Assembly: GCF_045062605.1 (NCBI RefSeq)
Contig: NZ_JBJGDW010000072.1
Coordinates: 1-18,473, forward strand
Length of the DNA: 18,473 bases
DNA from: Deinococcus sp045062605
GTDB lineage: Bacteria; Deinococcota; Deinococci; Deinococcales; Deinococcaceae
Direction of reading: 5' to 3'
Positions 1-6,447 of the stretch are shown in pieces (the stretch's first letter is position 1; each line of letters starts with the position of its first letter). The notes under the pieces are model-generated. The model saw only the letters and a list, made by a program, of their open reading frames with translations, did not search any database and was not told where the DNA came from. The position numbers were made by a program, and so were the translations under genes.

Positions 1-36
1 CGGAATGGTCACTGGCCCACGCTGATCCTCACCTGA
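1..36 (+). CDS. 3' end of an unidentified gene (partial)
   Basis: The first forward frame reads RNGHWPTLILT followed by TGA at 34-36, and a strong rho-independent terminator begins 9 bp later. That pairing suggests this is the C-terminus of a gene whose body lies outside the window. Eleven residues are too few to name a family. Frame 3 is also open through here, so the assignment rests mainly on the position of the terminator. Confidence 0.35.
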   Translation, partial: RNGHWPTLILT

Positions 37-44
37 CCGCCCAG

Positions 45-74
45 GCCCCTCTCCCTTCGGAGGGGGGCTTTTTT
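45..74 (+). terminator. Rho-independent terminator
   Basis: A 10-bp GC-rich stem (GCCCCTCTCC with GGAGGGGGGC, one G-T pair) closes a CTTC tetraloop and is followed directly by TTTTTT at 69-74. It would end transcription of the + strand gene stopping at 36. Confidence 0.9.
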
Positions 75-115
75 CTGGTCCCTGTCTGTTGGTTTGATGC
101 GCATTCCGTCTGTGC

Positions 116-305
116 TACAGACTCCGATTGAATCGTTTGCACAAACGCTGAACATCTGAGCAGGAGGAGGAGCGTCCTCAAGGGCGTCTGTTCACGACGA
201 CAGTCTGTTCATGACGAGAGCGAGGATGAGAAGAACATCCCTCCGGGCCTGGAGCTGGCAAACTGGCGTTTTCCCAGTTTGTTAGCGAAACAGACGGAAT
301 CCGTG
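116..305 (+). repeat. MITE-like repeat, long subfamily, copy L1
   Basis: The left end TACAGACTCCGATTGAATCG and the right end AACAGACGGAATCCGTG match the ends of copies at 2909-3081 and 8921-9111, and the interiors align throughout. Flanking triplets are TGC (113-115) and TGA (306-308), an imperfect 3-bp target duplication. Inside, GTTCACGACGA and GTTCATGACGA form a 17-bp tandem duplication, and AAACTGG / CCCAGTTT near the right end can form a hairpin. Confidence 0.85.
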
Positions 306-422
306 TGACCCGCCCGAACCGGGATAGTGATCCCCCGTCTACCTCACGTTCAGATCATGCTGTTTCCCTGCTCGCACTCGCCCTGAACAGGCTGTCATTG
401 TGGGATAGCACCCGTACACCCG

Positions 423-555
423 TATGGGGGTCCTCCTCTGCTTCACAGCTCTGCGAGTCCCCAGAACTGGCACAGCTCGAAGAGAGGACGCCCCTTCTCT
501 GCGCGTCCCGCTCGGATTTTCAGGTGCAACCAACACCTTTCAATCAGGGCCTGCA
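423..555 (-). repeat. MITE-like repeat, short subfamily, decayed copy S3
   Basis: Read on the minus strand, this 133-bp segment follows the short elements at 8559-8692 and 14690-14822. It has a CTGATTG-like left end, a GGTGTTG...CACC hairpin and the shared block AATCCGAGCGG. The right end has drifted (TATGGGGGTCC where intact copies have TACGGATTCCG on the + strand). The flanking triplets CCG and TCC do not match. Length agreement (133, 134, 133 bp) supports membership; the middle is poorly conserved. Confidence 0.6.
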
Positions 556-633
556 TCCTGCCGAGCAAAGGGAGGGGCAGCTCGTGGATGTCCAGCAGGC
601 CCTTCAGCTTCACTCTGAATGGTAGCCAGGATC

Positions 634-660
634 AAAAAGCCCTCTGCACAAGCAGAGGGT
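634..660 (-). terminator. Rho-independent terminator after the ugd-uxs-GT operon
   Basis: On the minus strand an 8-bp perfect stem CCCTCTGC / GCAGAGGG with a TTGT loop is followed by CTTTTTG. It lies 37 bp past the stop codon of the glycosyltransferase ending at 697. Confidence 0.9.
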
Positions 661-696
661 GCAAAGTTGTTCTTCGCCTGGGGGTGGGGCGAGACC

Positions 697-1929
697 CTAG
701 CCTTCCGCCTCGCCCCGGTAGCTTCGCAGCACGGCGTCCACGAACGCCTGGGGGGAATGGTCTTGCTGAAACCGGGCGGTGTCGGGGGCAGAGCCGGATA
801 CACCAAATTCCTGCACGCAGCGGGCCAACGCCGCCGGGTCTTCCGGGGCAAACAGCGCGCCCAGACGATATTCCCCTACCATCTCGGCCAGCACCCCCAC
901 ATCAGCGGCCAGCACGGGCAGACCCAGTGACGCCGCGATCCCCAGCGGTCCACTTTGCCCCGAAAAATTGCGTCGGTACGGCAGCAGACAGACGTCAGAA
1001 GCCGTGAAATAACCTTCCACGTCCTCGTCTGGAACAAATTCGAGGTGCAGGTGGAGGCGGTCCGTAACACCCAACTGCCCGGTCCGCTCGCGCAGGGCGA
1101 CGGCCTCGGGAGCAGGCATACTGCCCACCACCAGCAGATGAACATGGGGCGGCAACAGGGCCAGCGCCTCCAGCGCCAGATCGACGCCCTTGTCGTGGCG
1201 GCTACCGCCGAAAGCCAGGAGAACCATAGCCTGTGTCGGAATACCCAGCCGCTGCCGGACAGCCTGCCCAGCGGCTTGACGCTCCTGCACCGAAGTCTGG
1301 GAGGTCGGGGTGGGATAGGGGACCATATCGAGCCGTCCTCCCTGGATGCGCCGATTTAACATTCTAGAGTGTGTGATTACACGGACACCCAGGATGCCCA
1401 GCGCCCGCAGGAGGGCGCGGTGGACCGGTTGACTGAATCGGCGTGCCTCAAACTCCCGTAAGAAATAGGCCCAGTGCAGCGTGCCCCGCACTGCCACTGC
1501 GCGGTTCTTGCGGCCTACCAGCACGGCCACCAGTGGGGTCAGAAAGCTGTCCAGCCACAGCAGGTGCGCCGTATCTGCGCCCAGACCGCCAGCCATCCGC
1601 AGCGCCGCGCGCAGAAACCGCAGGTTCACACGGTCCCTTGCCACGCGGGTCAGGCGGTAATACGCCGGGCCGCTGTCCGGCCCACTGCCGGGAAACAGCG
1701 GCAGAACGTGGCCGGTGGCCTGTTGGACGGCCCGGCAGACCTCCTCCACGAAGGGTGCAGGCCCGATGATGTGAACCCGGATGCCCTGATCCGTCAGGCC
1801 CTGAGCCAACGTAACCGCATAACCGCCATGATGCCCTCCCCACAGGGGATCGATCAGCGCCACCACACGCACGGCCCCGCGGAGTGCCGCTTTCCCACCC
1901 GCTGGTTTCTCGGGTTCCGCTGGCGTCAC
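697..1929 (-). CDS. Glycosyltransferase, GT4-like, GT-B fold
   Basis: This 410-residue protein is about the usual size for a family 4 glycosyltransferase, a cytoplasmic enzyme that moves a sugar from a nucleotide donor to a growing glycan. The N-terminal domain begins VRVVALIDPLWGGHHGGYAV (about residues 20-39), with the glycine-rich loop typical of GT-B enzymes. The C-terminal donor domain starts near FGGSRHDKG (240-248) and contains SDVCLLPYRR (311-320) and GLPVLAADVG. The usual E-x7-E pair is absent: aligned positions in FSGQSGPLGIAASLG are Ser and Ile. The GTG start overlaps the uxs stop as GTGA, so translation is probably coupled. As the gene directly after ugd and uxs, it may use UDP-glucuronate or UDP-xylose, but that is inference. 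A terminator follows. Confidence 0.88.
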   Translation of the reverse strand: MTPAEPEKPAGGKAALRGAVRVVALIDPLWGGHHGGYAVTLAQGLTDQGIRVHIIGPAPFVEEVCRAVQQATGHVLPLFPGSGPDSGPAYYRLTRVARDRVNLRFLRAALRMAGGLGADTAHLLWLDSFLTPLVAVLVGRKNRAVAVRGTLHWAYFLREFEARRFSQPVHRALLRALGILGVRVITHSRMLNRRIQGGRLDMVPYPTPTSQTSVQERQAAGQAVRQRLGIPTQAMVLLAFGGSRHDKGVDLALEALALLPPHVHLLVVGSMPAPEAVALRERTGQLGVTDRLHLHLEFVPDEDVEGYFTASDVCLLPYRRNFSGQSGPLGIAASLGLPVLAADVGVLAEMVGEYRLGALFAPEDPAALARCVQEFGVSGSAPDTARFQQDHSPQAFVDAVLRSYRGEAEG

Positions 1930-2909
1930 GCCTGCAACACCTGCTGGCGGAAACTCTCCACCGTGCGCGTCAGGCCCGCGCGCAGGTCCACCTCCGGTGC
2001 CCAGCCCAGCAATTCACGGGCGCGGGAGATGTCCGGCTTGCGCTGGCGGGGATCGTCGGCGGGCAGCGGTTCGTGGATGATCTCCAGCCCCGGCTCGATC
2101 AGCTCGCGGATCACCTGCGCGAACTCCAGAATGGTGTACTCGTCGGGGTTGCCCAGATTGACTGGTCCGTGGACCGCTTCACTCTCGGGCAAACCCATCA
2201 GGGCCACGACGCCCCCCACCAGATCGGTCACGTACTGAAAGCTGCGGGTCTGCTGGCCGTCGCCGTAGACTGTCAGCGCCTCCCCGGCCAGCGCCTGCAT
2301 CACTAGGTTGGTCACCACGCGCCCGTCGTCGGGGCGCATACGCGGGCCATAGGTGTTGAAGATGCGGATCACGCGGGTGTCCACGCCGTGGTGGCGGTGG
2401 TACGCGAAAGTGATGGCCTCGGCGTAGCGCTTGGCCTCGTCGTAACAGCTCCGCAGACCGTTGGGATTGACGTGGCCCCAGTAGCTCTCGGGCTGTGGAT
2501 GCACCTGCGGATCGCCGTAGACTTCGGAGGTGGAGGCCAACAGAAAGGTGGCCCCGTGCGCGTGCGCCAGTTCCAGCGCGTTCTGGGTGCCCTGCGCCCC
2601 CACCATCAGGGTTTCGATGGGAAACTGCTGGTAGTGCGGTGGGCTGGCCGGGCTGGCAAAGTGCAGCACGAAGTCCAGCGTCTGGCCATCGAACGCGGCA
2701 GCCTTGTAAGGAACGCCCTCGCTGACGTCCGCCTGAATAAATTTGAAATTCGGGTGATTTGCGAACAGCGCCGTGTTTGCCCGCTGACCACTGATGTAAT
2801 TGTCCACACCGATGACCGTGTGGCCGTCGGCGAGCAGGCGCTCGGTCAGGTGGCTGCCCACAAATCCGGCGCTGCCCGTGAGCAGGATATTTTTCGGGCC
2901 TGTGGTCAT
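1926..2909 (-). CDS. uxs: UDP-glucuronate decarboxylase (UDP-xylose synthase) family SDR
   Basis: The 327-residue extended short-chain dehydrogenase has the NAD-binding motif GSAGFVG (12-18), a TSE triad segment (127-129) and YDEAK (Tyr156, Lys160). The stretches HFASPASPPHYQ, STSEVYGDP, ESYWGHVNP and IFNTYGPRM are characteristic of UDP-xylose synthases rather than dTDP-glucose dehydratases. The family oxidises UDP-glucuronate at C4, decarboxylates it and reduces it to UDP-xylose. I place the start at ATG 2909, giving MTTGPKNILL. The open frame continues upstream only through a repeat element (2909-3081), which contributes the A of this ATG and a GGAG ribosome binding site 5 nt upstream. The adjacent ugd would make its substrate. 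The stop overlaps the next gene as GTGA. A related sugar epimerase is the main alternative. Confidence 0.85.
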   Translation of the reverse strand: MTTGPKNILLTGSAGFVGSHLTERLLADGHTVIGVDNYISGQRANTALFANHPNFKFIQADVSEGVPYKAAAFDGQTLDFVLHFASPASPPHYQQFPIETLMVGAQGTQNALELAHAHGATFLLASTSEVYGDPQVHPQPESYWGHVNPNGLRSCYDEAKRYAEAITFAYHRHHGVDTRVIRIFNTYGPRMRPDDGRVVTNLVMQALAGEALTVYGDGQQTRSFQYVTDLVGGVVALMGLPESEAVHGPVNLGNPDEYTILEFAQVIRELIEPGLEIIHEPLPADDPRQRKPDISRARELLGWAPEVDLRAGLTRTVESFRQQVLQA

Positions 2910-3081
2910 ACGGACTCCGATTGAATCATTTGCAAAAACCATGAACATCCGAGCGGGAGGAAGAGCGTCTTCATGGGCGTCTGTTCATGACGAAAGCGAG
3001 AGTGAGAAGAACATCCCTCCGGTCGTGAAGTGCGCAAACTGGCGTTCTCCCAGTTTGTTAACGAAACAGACGGAATTCGTA
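2909..3081 (+). repeat. MITE-like repeat, long subfamily, copy L2, inside the ugd-uxs junction
   Basis: A 173-bp element runs from TACGGACTCCGATTGAATCA to ACAGACGGAATTCGTA, flanked on both sides by TCA (2906-2908 and 3082-3084), a perfect 3-bp target duplication. The right TCA is the ugd stop codon read on the minus strand, and the left TCA forms part of the uxs start. The copy carries a single GTTCATGACGA unit where L1 and L3 have two, which accounts for its being 17-18 bp shorter. The AAACTGG / CCCAGTTT hairpin near the right end is kept. Confidence 0.92.
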
Positions 3082-4536
3082 TCACTCCACCACCTGCGCC
3101 ACAGTCTGATCGTGGCTGGACGGGTTTTCACTAATCTGGTGCGCGCCCATCTGATTCTGGCCGCGCCGTCCGATCTGCTCCAGCGTGGCTGTGGGGAGTA
3201 CGCAGCGCAGGGCGTTGCGGGTATCGATCACCAGCGGCTGGCGCATGGTCCGCACGGCCCCGTTCCAGTCCATTTCGGTGTAGTCCTTCCATTCGGTCAT
3301 CAGAATGACGGCGTCCGCGCCGATCAGGGCGTCCTCGGCAGAGCTGGCTTCCGCGTAATTCAGGTGACCCCACTCGCGGCGGGCGCGCGGCATCGCCACC
3401 GGATCATGCGCCACCACCGTTGCGCCCAACTCGTTCAGTCGGGCGATGGCGTCGTGGGCCGGGGCGTCGCGCAGGTCGTCGGTGTTGGGTTTAAAGGCCA
3501 TGCCCAGCACTGCCACGCGCTTGCCCTGAAGCCGGTGCAGGTGCTTTTGCAGCTTGGCGATCACCAGTTGCCGCTGGCTCTGGTTGACCGCCACGGCGGC
3601 ACGCAGAATGGGCATGTCGTAGCCGTATTCCTCGCCTGTGCTGATCAGTGCAGAGGTGTCCTTGCCGAAGCAGGAGCCGCCCCAGCCTGCCCCCGCCGAC
3701 AGAAACTGCCGCCCGATGCGCGCGTCGCTGCCGATGCCGCGCGCCACTTCCTCAATGTCGGCGTCCACGCGCTCGCACAGTCCGGCAATCTCATTGGCGA
3801 AACTGATCTTGAGGGCCAGGAAGGCGTTGGCGGCGTACTTGATCATCTCGGCGCTGCTCAGACTGGTGGCCACCACTTCCGGGCGGGTGTAGCCCACGGG
3901 CCGGGGCACATGCGCCGGGGCCTGAAAGTCCTGCTCGATCAGCGGGGCATACAGTTCCAGCAAGCGCGCCACGCCCGTCCCATCGTTGCCGCCCAGCACC
4001 AGGCGGTCTGGGTACAGGCTATCGAACAGCGCCGTGCCTTCGCGCAGGAATTCGGGGTTGCTGACCACGTTGTACTGGTGCTGCTTGTAGTCCGGGGCGT
4101 TTTCCTCGATGATCCGCGCGACCCAGTCCCCTGTACCCACTGGCACCGTACTCTTGTTGACCACCACCTGCATCTTGCCGTTCAGGTTGCGCGCCACGTC
4201 CTGCGCCGCCGCCGCCAGATAGCGCAGATCCGGCTGTCCGCCCGGCAGCGGCGGCGTGCCCACGCAGATAAAGATCACGTCAGCGTCGGGAATGGCCGCC
4301 GAATAGTCGGTGGTCCAGGTCAACCGGTCCCCGCACTCGGCCATCAGTTCGCCCAGGCCAGGCTCGTAGATCGGCAGTTCGCCGCGCACGAGCATGTCCA
4401 CCTTGCCCTGATCGATGTCCAGACCCATCACCTGATGACCGAAATAGGCGAGCAGGGCGGCGGTGCCCAGGCCGACATAGCCTGTGCCCACGACGGCGAC
4501 CTTTAGTGGAGTGTGCAGATTGGGGGTGTGTGGCAT
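3082..4536 (-). CDS. ugd: UDP-glucose 6-dehydrogenase
   Basis: The enzyme oxidises UDP-glucose to UDP-glucuronate with two NAD+. From the chosen start it has 484 residues. The N-terminal Rossmann motif GTGYVGLG is at 17-24, followed by FICVGTPP, NKSTVPVGTG, NPEFLREG (160-167) and AEMIKYAANAFLALKISFAN with the conserved Lys233. The catalytic cysteine is Cys289 in GAGWGGSCFGKD, and the C-terminal domain has AVLGMAFKPNTDDLRDAP. ATG 4536 was chosen because MPHTPNLHTPLKVAVVGTG starts just before the nucleotide fold and GAGGAG lies about 8 nt upstream. The frame extends to 4725, but the extra residues look like untranslated leader. The last 30 or so residues, after the conserved core, are hydrophilic. 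The stop codon is part of a target duplication made by the downstream repeat. Confidence 0.95.
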   Translation of the reverse strand: MPHTPNLHTPLKVAVVGTGYVGLGTAALLAYFGHQVMGLDIDQGKVDMLVRGELPIYEPGLGELMAECGDRLTWTTDYSAAIPDADVIFICVGTPPLPGGQPDLRYLAAAAQDVARNLNGKMQVVVNKSTVPVGTGDWVARIIEENAPDYKQHQYNVVSNPEFLREGTALFDSLYPDRLVLGGNDGTGVARLLELYAPLIEQDFQAPAHVPRPVGYTRPEVVATSLSSAEMIKYAANAFLALKISFANEIAGLCERVDADIEEVARGIGSDARIGRQFLSAGAGWGGSCFGKDTSALISTGEEYGYDMPILRAAVAVNQSQRQLVIAKLQKHLHRLQGKRVAVLGMAFKPNTDDLRDAPAHDAIARLNELGATVVAHDPVAMPRARREWGHLNYAEASSAEDALIGADAVILMTEWKDYTEMDWNGAVRTMRQPLVIDTRNALRCVLPTATLEQIGRRGQNQMGAHQISENPSSHDQTVAQVVE

Positions 4537-5056
4537 ATTCAGGATCTCCTCGGAGGGCAGGGATGGGGGAAATAGATGGTGGCGGGGCAGCGGCGGGTCA
4601 AACATTTGGGGAGACACAAGAACGGTCTTCAACTCTCGAAACTGGTCAGGTCTGCCTTCCTGGGAATCTGGCCCCACAATCTGGAGGCGGGAGTCGCCCG
4701 TGGTGCGGGCCTCGGCCCTGAGCATAAGGCCAAATTCACATGACCGGTTCCCATACGCTGAACGTAATCGATTGGGCGCTAACGAGAAATAAATTGCCCC
4801 GGTGCATCCGGCAATGCCAGCAACCGTTGCAGAGGCCCAGCGCCTCCAGTGGTCCGGCGAAGAAAAGCAGCGCCCAGCAGCCTTTCTCTATCCTGGAATC
4901 TACACTTTCAAGACTTGCGTTTTCCTGCCCTGACGGCCTCATGAAGAGGGCGGCCACGCGCAGGTGCTGTGTGAACCATGGCCCTGTACAACGAATCAGT
5001 CTTGTCTAGATAGTGAATTGGCCACCAGCAGTCACACTGGGGCTGGCATCACAACA
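4537..5056. other. Leader/promoter region of ugd, no gene
   Basis: This stretch separates ugd from the terminator of the upstream gene. Small open frames on both strands have no convincing ribosome binding site or recognisable sequence. A ugd promoter is expected here because the wzz hairpin precedes it. On the minus strand there is a TTGACC at 4601-4596 and an AT-richer patch around 4725-4790, but I cannot fix a promoter with confidence. Confidence 0.5.
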
Positions 5057-5092
5057 GAAAGGGCCGCCGAAAGCCAATGCTTTCGGCGGCCC
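5057..5092 (-). terminator. Strong hairpin terminator after the Wzz-like gene
   Basis: A perfect 14-bp stem, GGGCCGCCGAAAGC with GCTTTCGGCGGCCC, closes a 4-nt loop 20 bp after the stop codon at 5112. The minus-strand tail is only CCCTTTCTG, so the U-run is short, but the stem is very stable and sits where a terminator is expected. Confidence 0.78.
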
Positions 5093-5111
5093 CCCGGACT
5101 ACGCTCTGGCG

Positions 5112-6077
5112 CTAGCGCTGCGGCACGGTAGAAGTCACGTTGCGGCTCTCGCTGGCCTCGTGGCGGTACAGGGCCGGGACACCTCCAGGCACGCTGTCCC
5201 AGTCCGCCGCTGGCTCAGTTTCGGTGGGCTGACGGCGGCTGCCCAGCAGCACCGCGCCTCCGCCCGAAAACAGCAGCGTCAGCAGGGCAGCCAGCGCTGC
5301 CGAGCGCAGGGGCCGGGGGGTCACGGGCCTGGCAGGATTGACCGCCTCGGCGATCACGTCCAGGGTGCCCGCCACGCTCTGGCGCGAGGACGTGATCACG
5401 GCCAGATCACGCACGATGGACGCGCGGGCCTGCCTGTTGACGTCGTCGGTGCTGAGGCCGCCTGTCTGCGCGGTGCGGTCCAGCACGTCCAGTTGCAGCT
5501 TCAGGGCGGCGCGGGCCTGCTCCGAACGCTTCTGGGCGCGCTGGATGTCCCACAGTTGCAGCGCGGCGACCGTGGAGTTGGCCAGCACACGGGCCAGTTC
5601 GGGGGTATTGGCGCGGGCGCTCAGCATATAAACGACGCCGCTGTTTGAATTGCTGGGACTGTTCTTGTCGGGAACCACCTGCAACTTCTTGAAATTGCCT
5701 GTACTCAGCTCGGTCTCAAGTTCAGTCTGTACCCTGGCAACCGCCACAGGCGCAATGCTGGCGGCCCGCAACCGGTTGATCACCAGCTTGACCACTGCCG
5801 GGCTGTGCAGGGCCTGTTCCAGCCCGCCGCGCGGCAGCGGCGAGGGCCGCAGCAGGCTGTCGTTCAGCGCGTTGCCAGCGCCGCTCTGCTCGGTGAACAT
5901 GCTGCTGGTGGCCTCGTAGACTTTGGGTTGCAGCCCAGACAGCAGGTAAGCGCCCACCCCCGCCAGCACCGTAACGCCCAGAATGGGCAGGGCGGCGCGG
6001 CGCAGCAGACGGACCACCTGCGGAAACTCGAGATCGCGGCGGGTGGGATCGGGGCGGGGTGGGTGGCTCTGCATCAT
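5112..6077 (-). CDS. Wzz-type polysaccharide chain-length determinant protein
   Basis: The 321-residue protein has the topology of a polysaccharide co-polymerase: a short cytoplasmic N-terminus, one membrane segment at about 29-47 (ALPILGVTVLAGVGAYLLS), a long extracytoplasmic region with alpha-helical stretches, and a second membrane segment at about 259-279. The latter is preceded by the proline-rich NPARPVTPRPLR typical of this family. Such proteins control the length of Wzy-polymerised glycans. There is no C-terminal kinase domain; the last 42 residues are hydrophilic. AAGGAA lies 7 nt before the first of two adjacent ATG codons, so either MMQ or MQS is possible. The gene is followed by a strong hairpin and lies between the lipoprotein gene and ugd on the same strand. 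The divergent sequence between the anchors leaves some doubt about subfamily. Confidence 0.85.
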   Translation of the reverse strand: MMQSHPPRPDPTRRDLEFPQVVRLLRRAALPILGVTVLAGVGAYLLSGLQPKVYEATSSMFTEQSGAGNALNDSLLRPSPLPRGGLEQALHSPAVVKLVINRLRAASIAPVAVARVQTELETELSTGNFKKLQVVPDKNSPSNSNSGVVYMLSARANTPELARVLANSTVAALQLWDIQRAQKRSEQARAALKLQLDVLDRTAQTGGLSTDDVNRQARASIVRDLAVITSSRQSVAGTLDVIAEAVNPARPVTPRPLRSAALAALLTLLFSGGGAVLLGSRRQPTETEPAADWDSVPGGVPALYRHEASESRNVTSTVPQR

Positions 6078-6431
6078 GCGTTTTCCTTTTGAGAAGCGGG
6101 GTTTGTGAGAAACGGGGGACGTGTGAGAATCAGCGCCTGTGGCTGTCGGGGGAGCGGGGGATGATCAGGGGATACGGGACTCACGCTACGGGCAGGGAAC
6201 GGTACCGAAGGATTCGTCCGGGCTGTACGGCAGGCAAACCACCCCGGTGCAGGCCCGTGTTCAGCAGACCTGTACCCAGCAGTATGGTCGCCTGTCATCT
6301 CAAAGCTCTTTCGCCCGGTCCCGCCCATCCCGCCGCGTGCCTCCAGATCGGGCCAGATCGGTAGGTCTGACTGACTCCCTTTAGGACTCGTCCCGGCCCC
6401 TGCCACATAGTCCTTAGCGCACGATCTCGCC
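6078..6431. other. Intergenic region upstream of the Wzz-like gene, no gene
   Basis: About 350 bp without a supported gene. It contains a 10-bp tandem duplication, CCAGATCGGG twice, at 6343-6362, and the external copy of a duplicated gene end at 6413-6429. No clear terminator with a T-run follows the lipoprotein gene, so read-through into the Wzz-like gene is possible. A promoter could not be pinned down. Confidence 0.5.
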
Positions 6432-6447
6432 TTAGCGCACGATCTCG
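6413..6447 (-). repeat. 17-bp tandem duplication of the lipoprotein gene end
   Basis: CTTAGCGCACGATCTCG occurs at 6413-6429 and again at 6431-6447, separated by one base (period 18). On the minus strand each copy reads GAG ATC GTG CGC TAA. The final four codons and stop of the lipoprotein gene are thus repeated in the same frame just after the real stop, as expected from replication slippage. Confidence 0.9.

Larger units (their letters stand above)
75..633. other. Intergenic region with two MITE-like repeats, no gene
   Basis: This 559-bp stretch lies between two terminators that point toward each other. It holds one long-type repeat (116-305) and one decayed short-type repeat in opposite orientation (423-555). 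At 98-112 the segment ATTCCGTCTGT matches the inverted right end of the repeat family and may be the stump of a further copy. Small open frames here fall largely inside the repeats and show no recognisable protein or ribosome binding site. Confidence 0.7.

Noticed and set aside
2910..2948. N-terminal extension of uxs (MFMVFANDSIGVR)
   Set aside because: These codons lie entirely inside repeat L2, and the conserved Rossmann motif sits normally after ATG 2909.
2800..4506. 568-codon + strand open frame opposite ugd
   Set aside because: It is the mirror of a high-GC gene; its protein is rich in His, Gln and Arg with no recognisable domain, while the minus strand encodes a clear Ugd.
4537..4725. 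63-residue N-terminal extension of ugd
   Set aside because: The extension has no family similarity, and a GAGGAG ribosome binding site marks the internal ATG at 4536.
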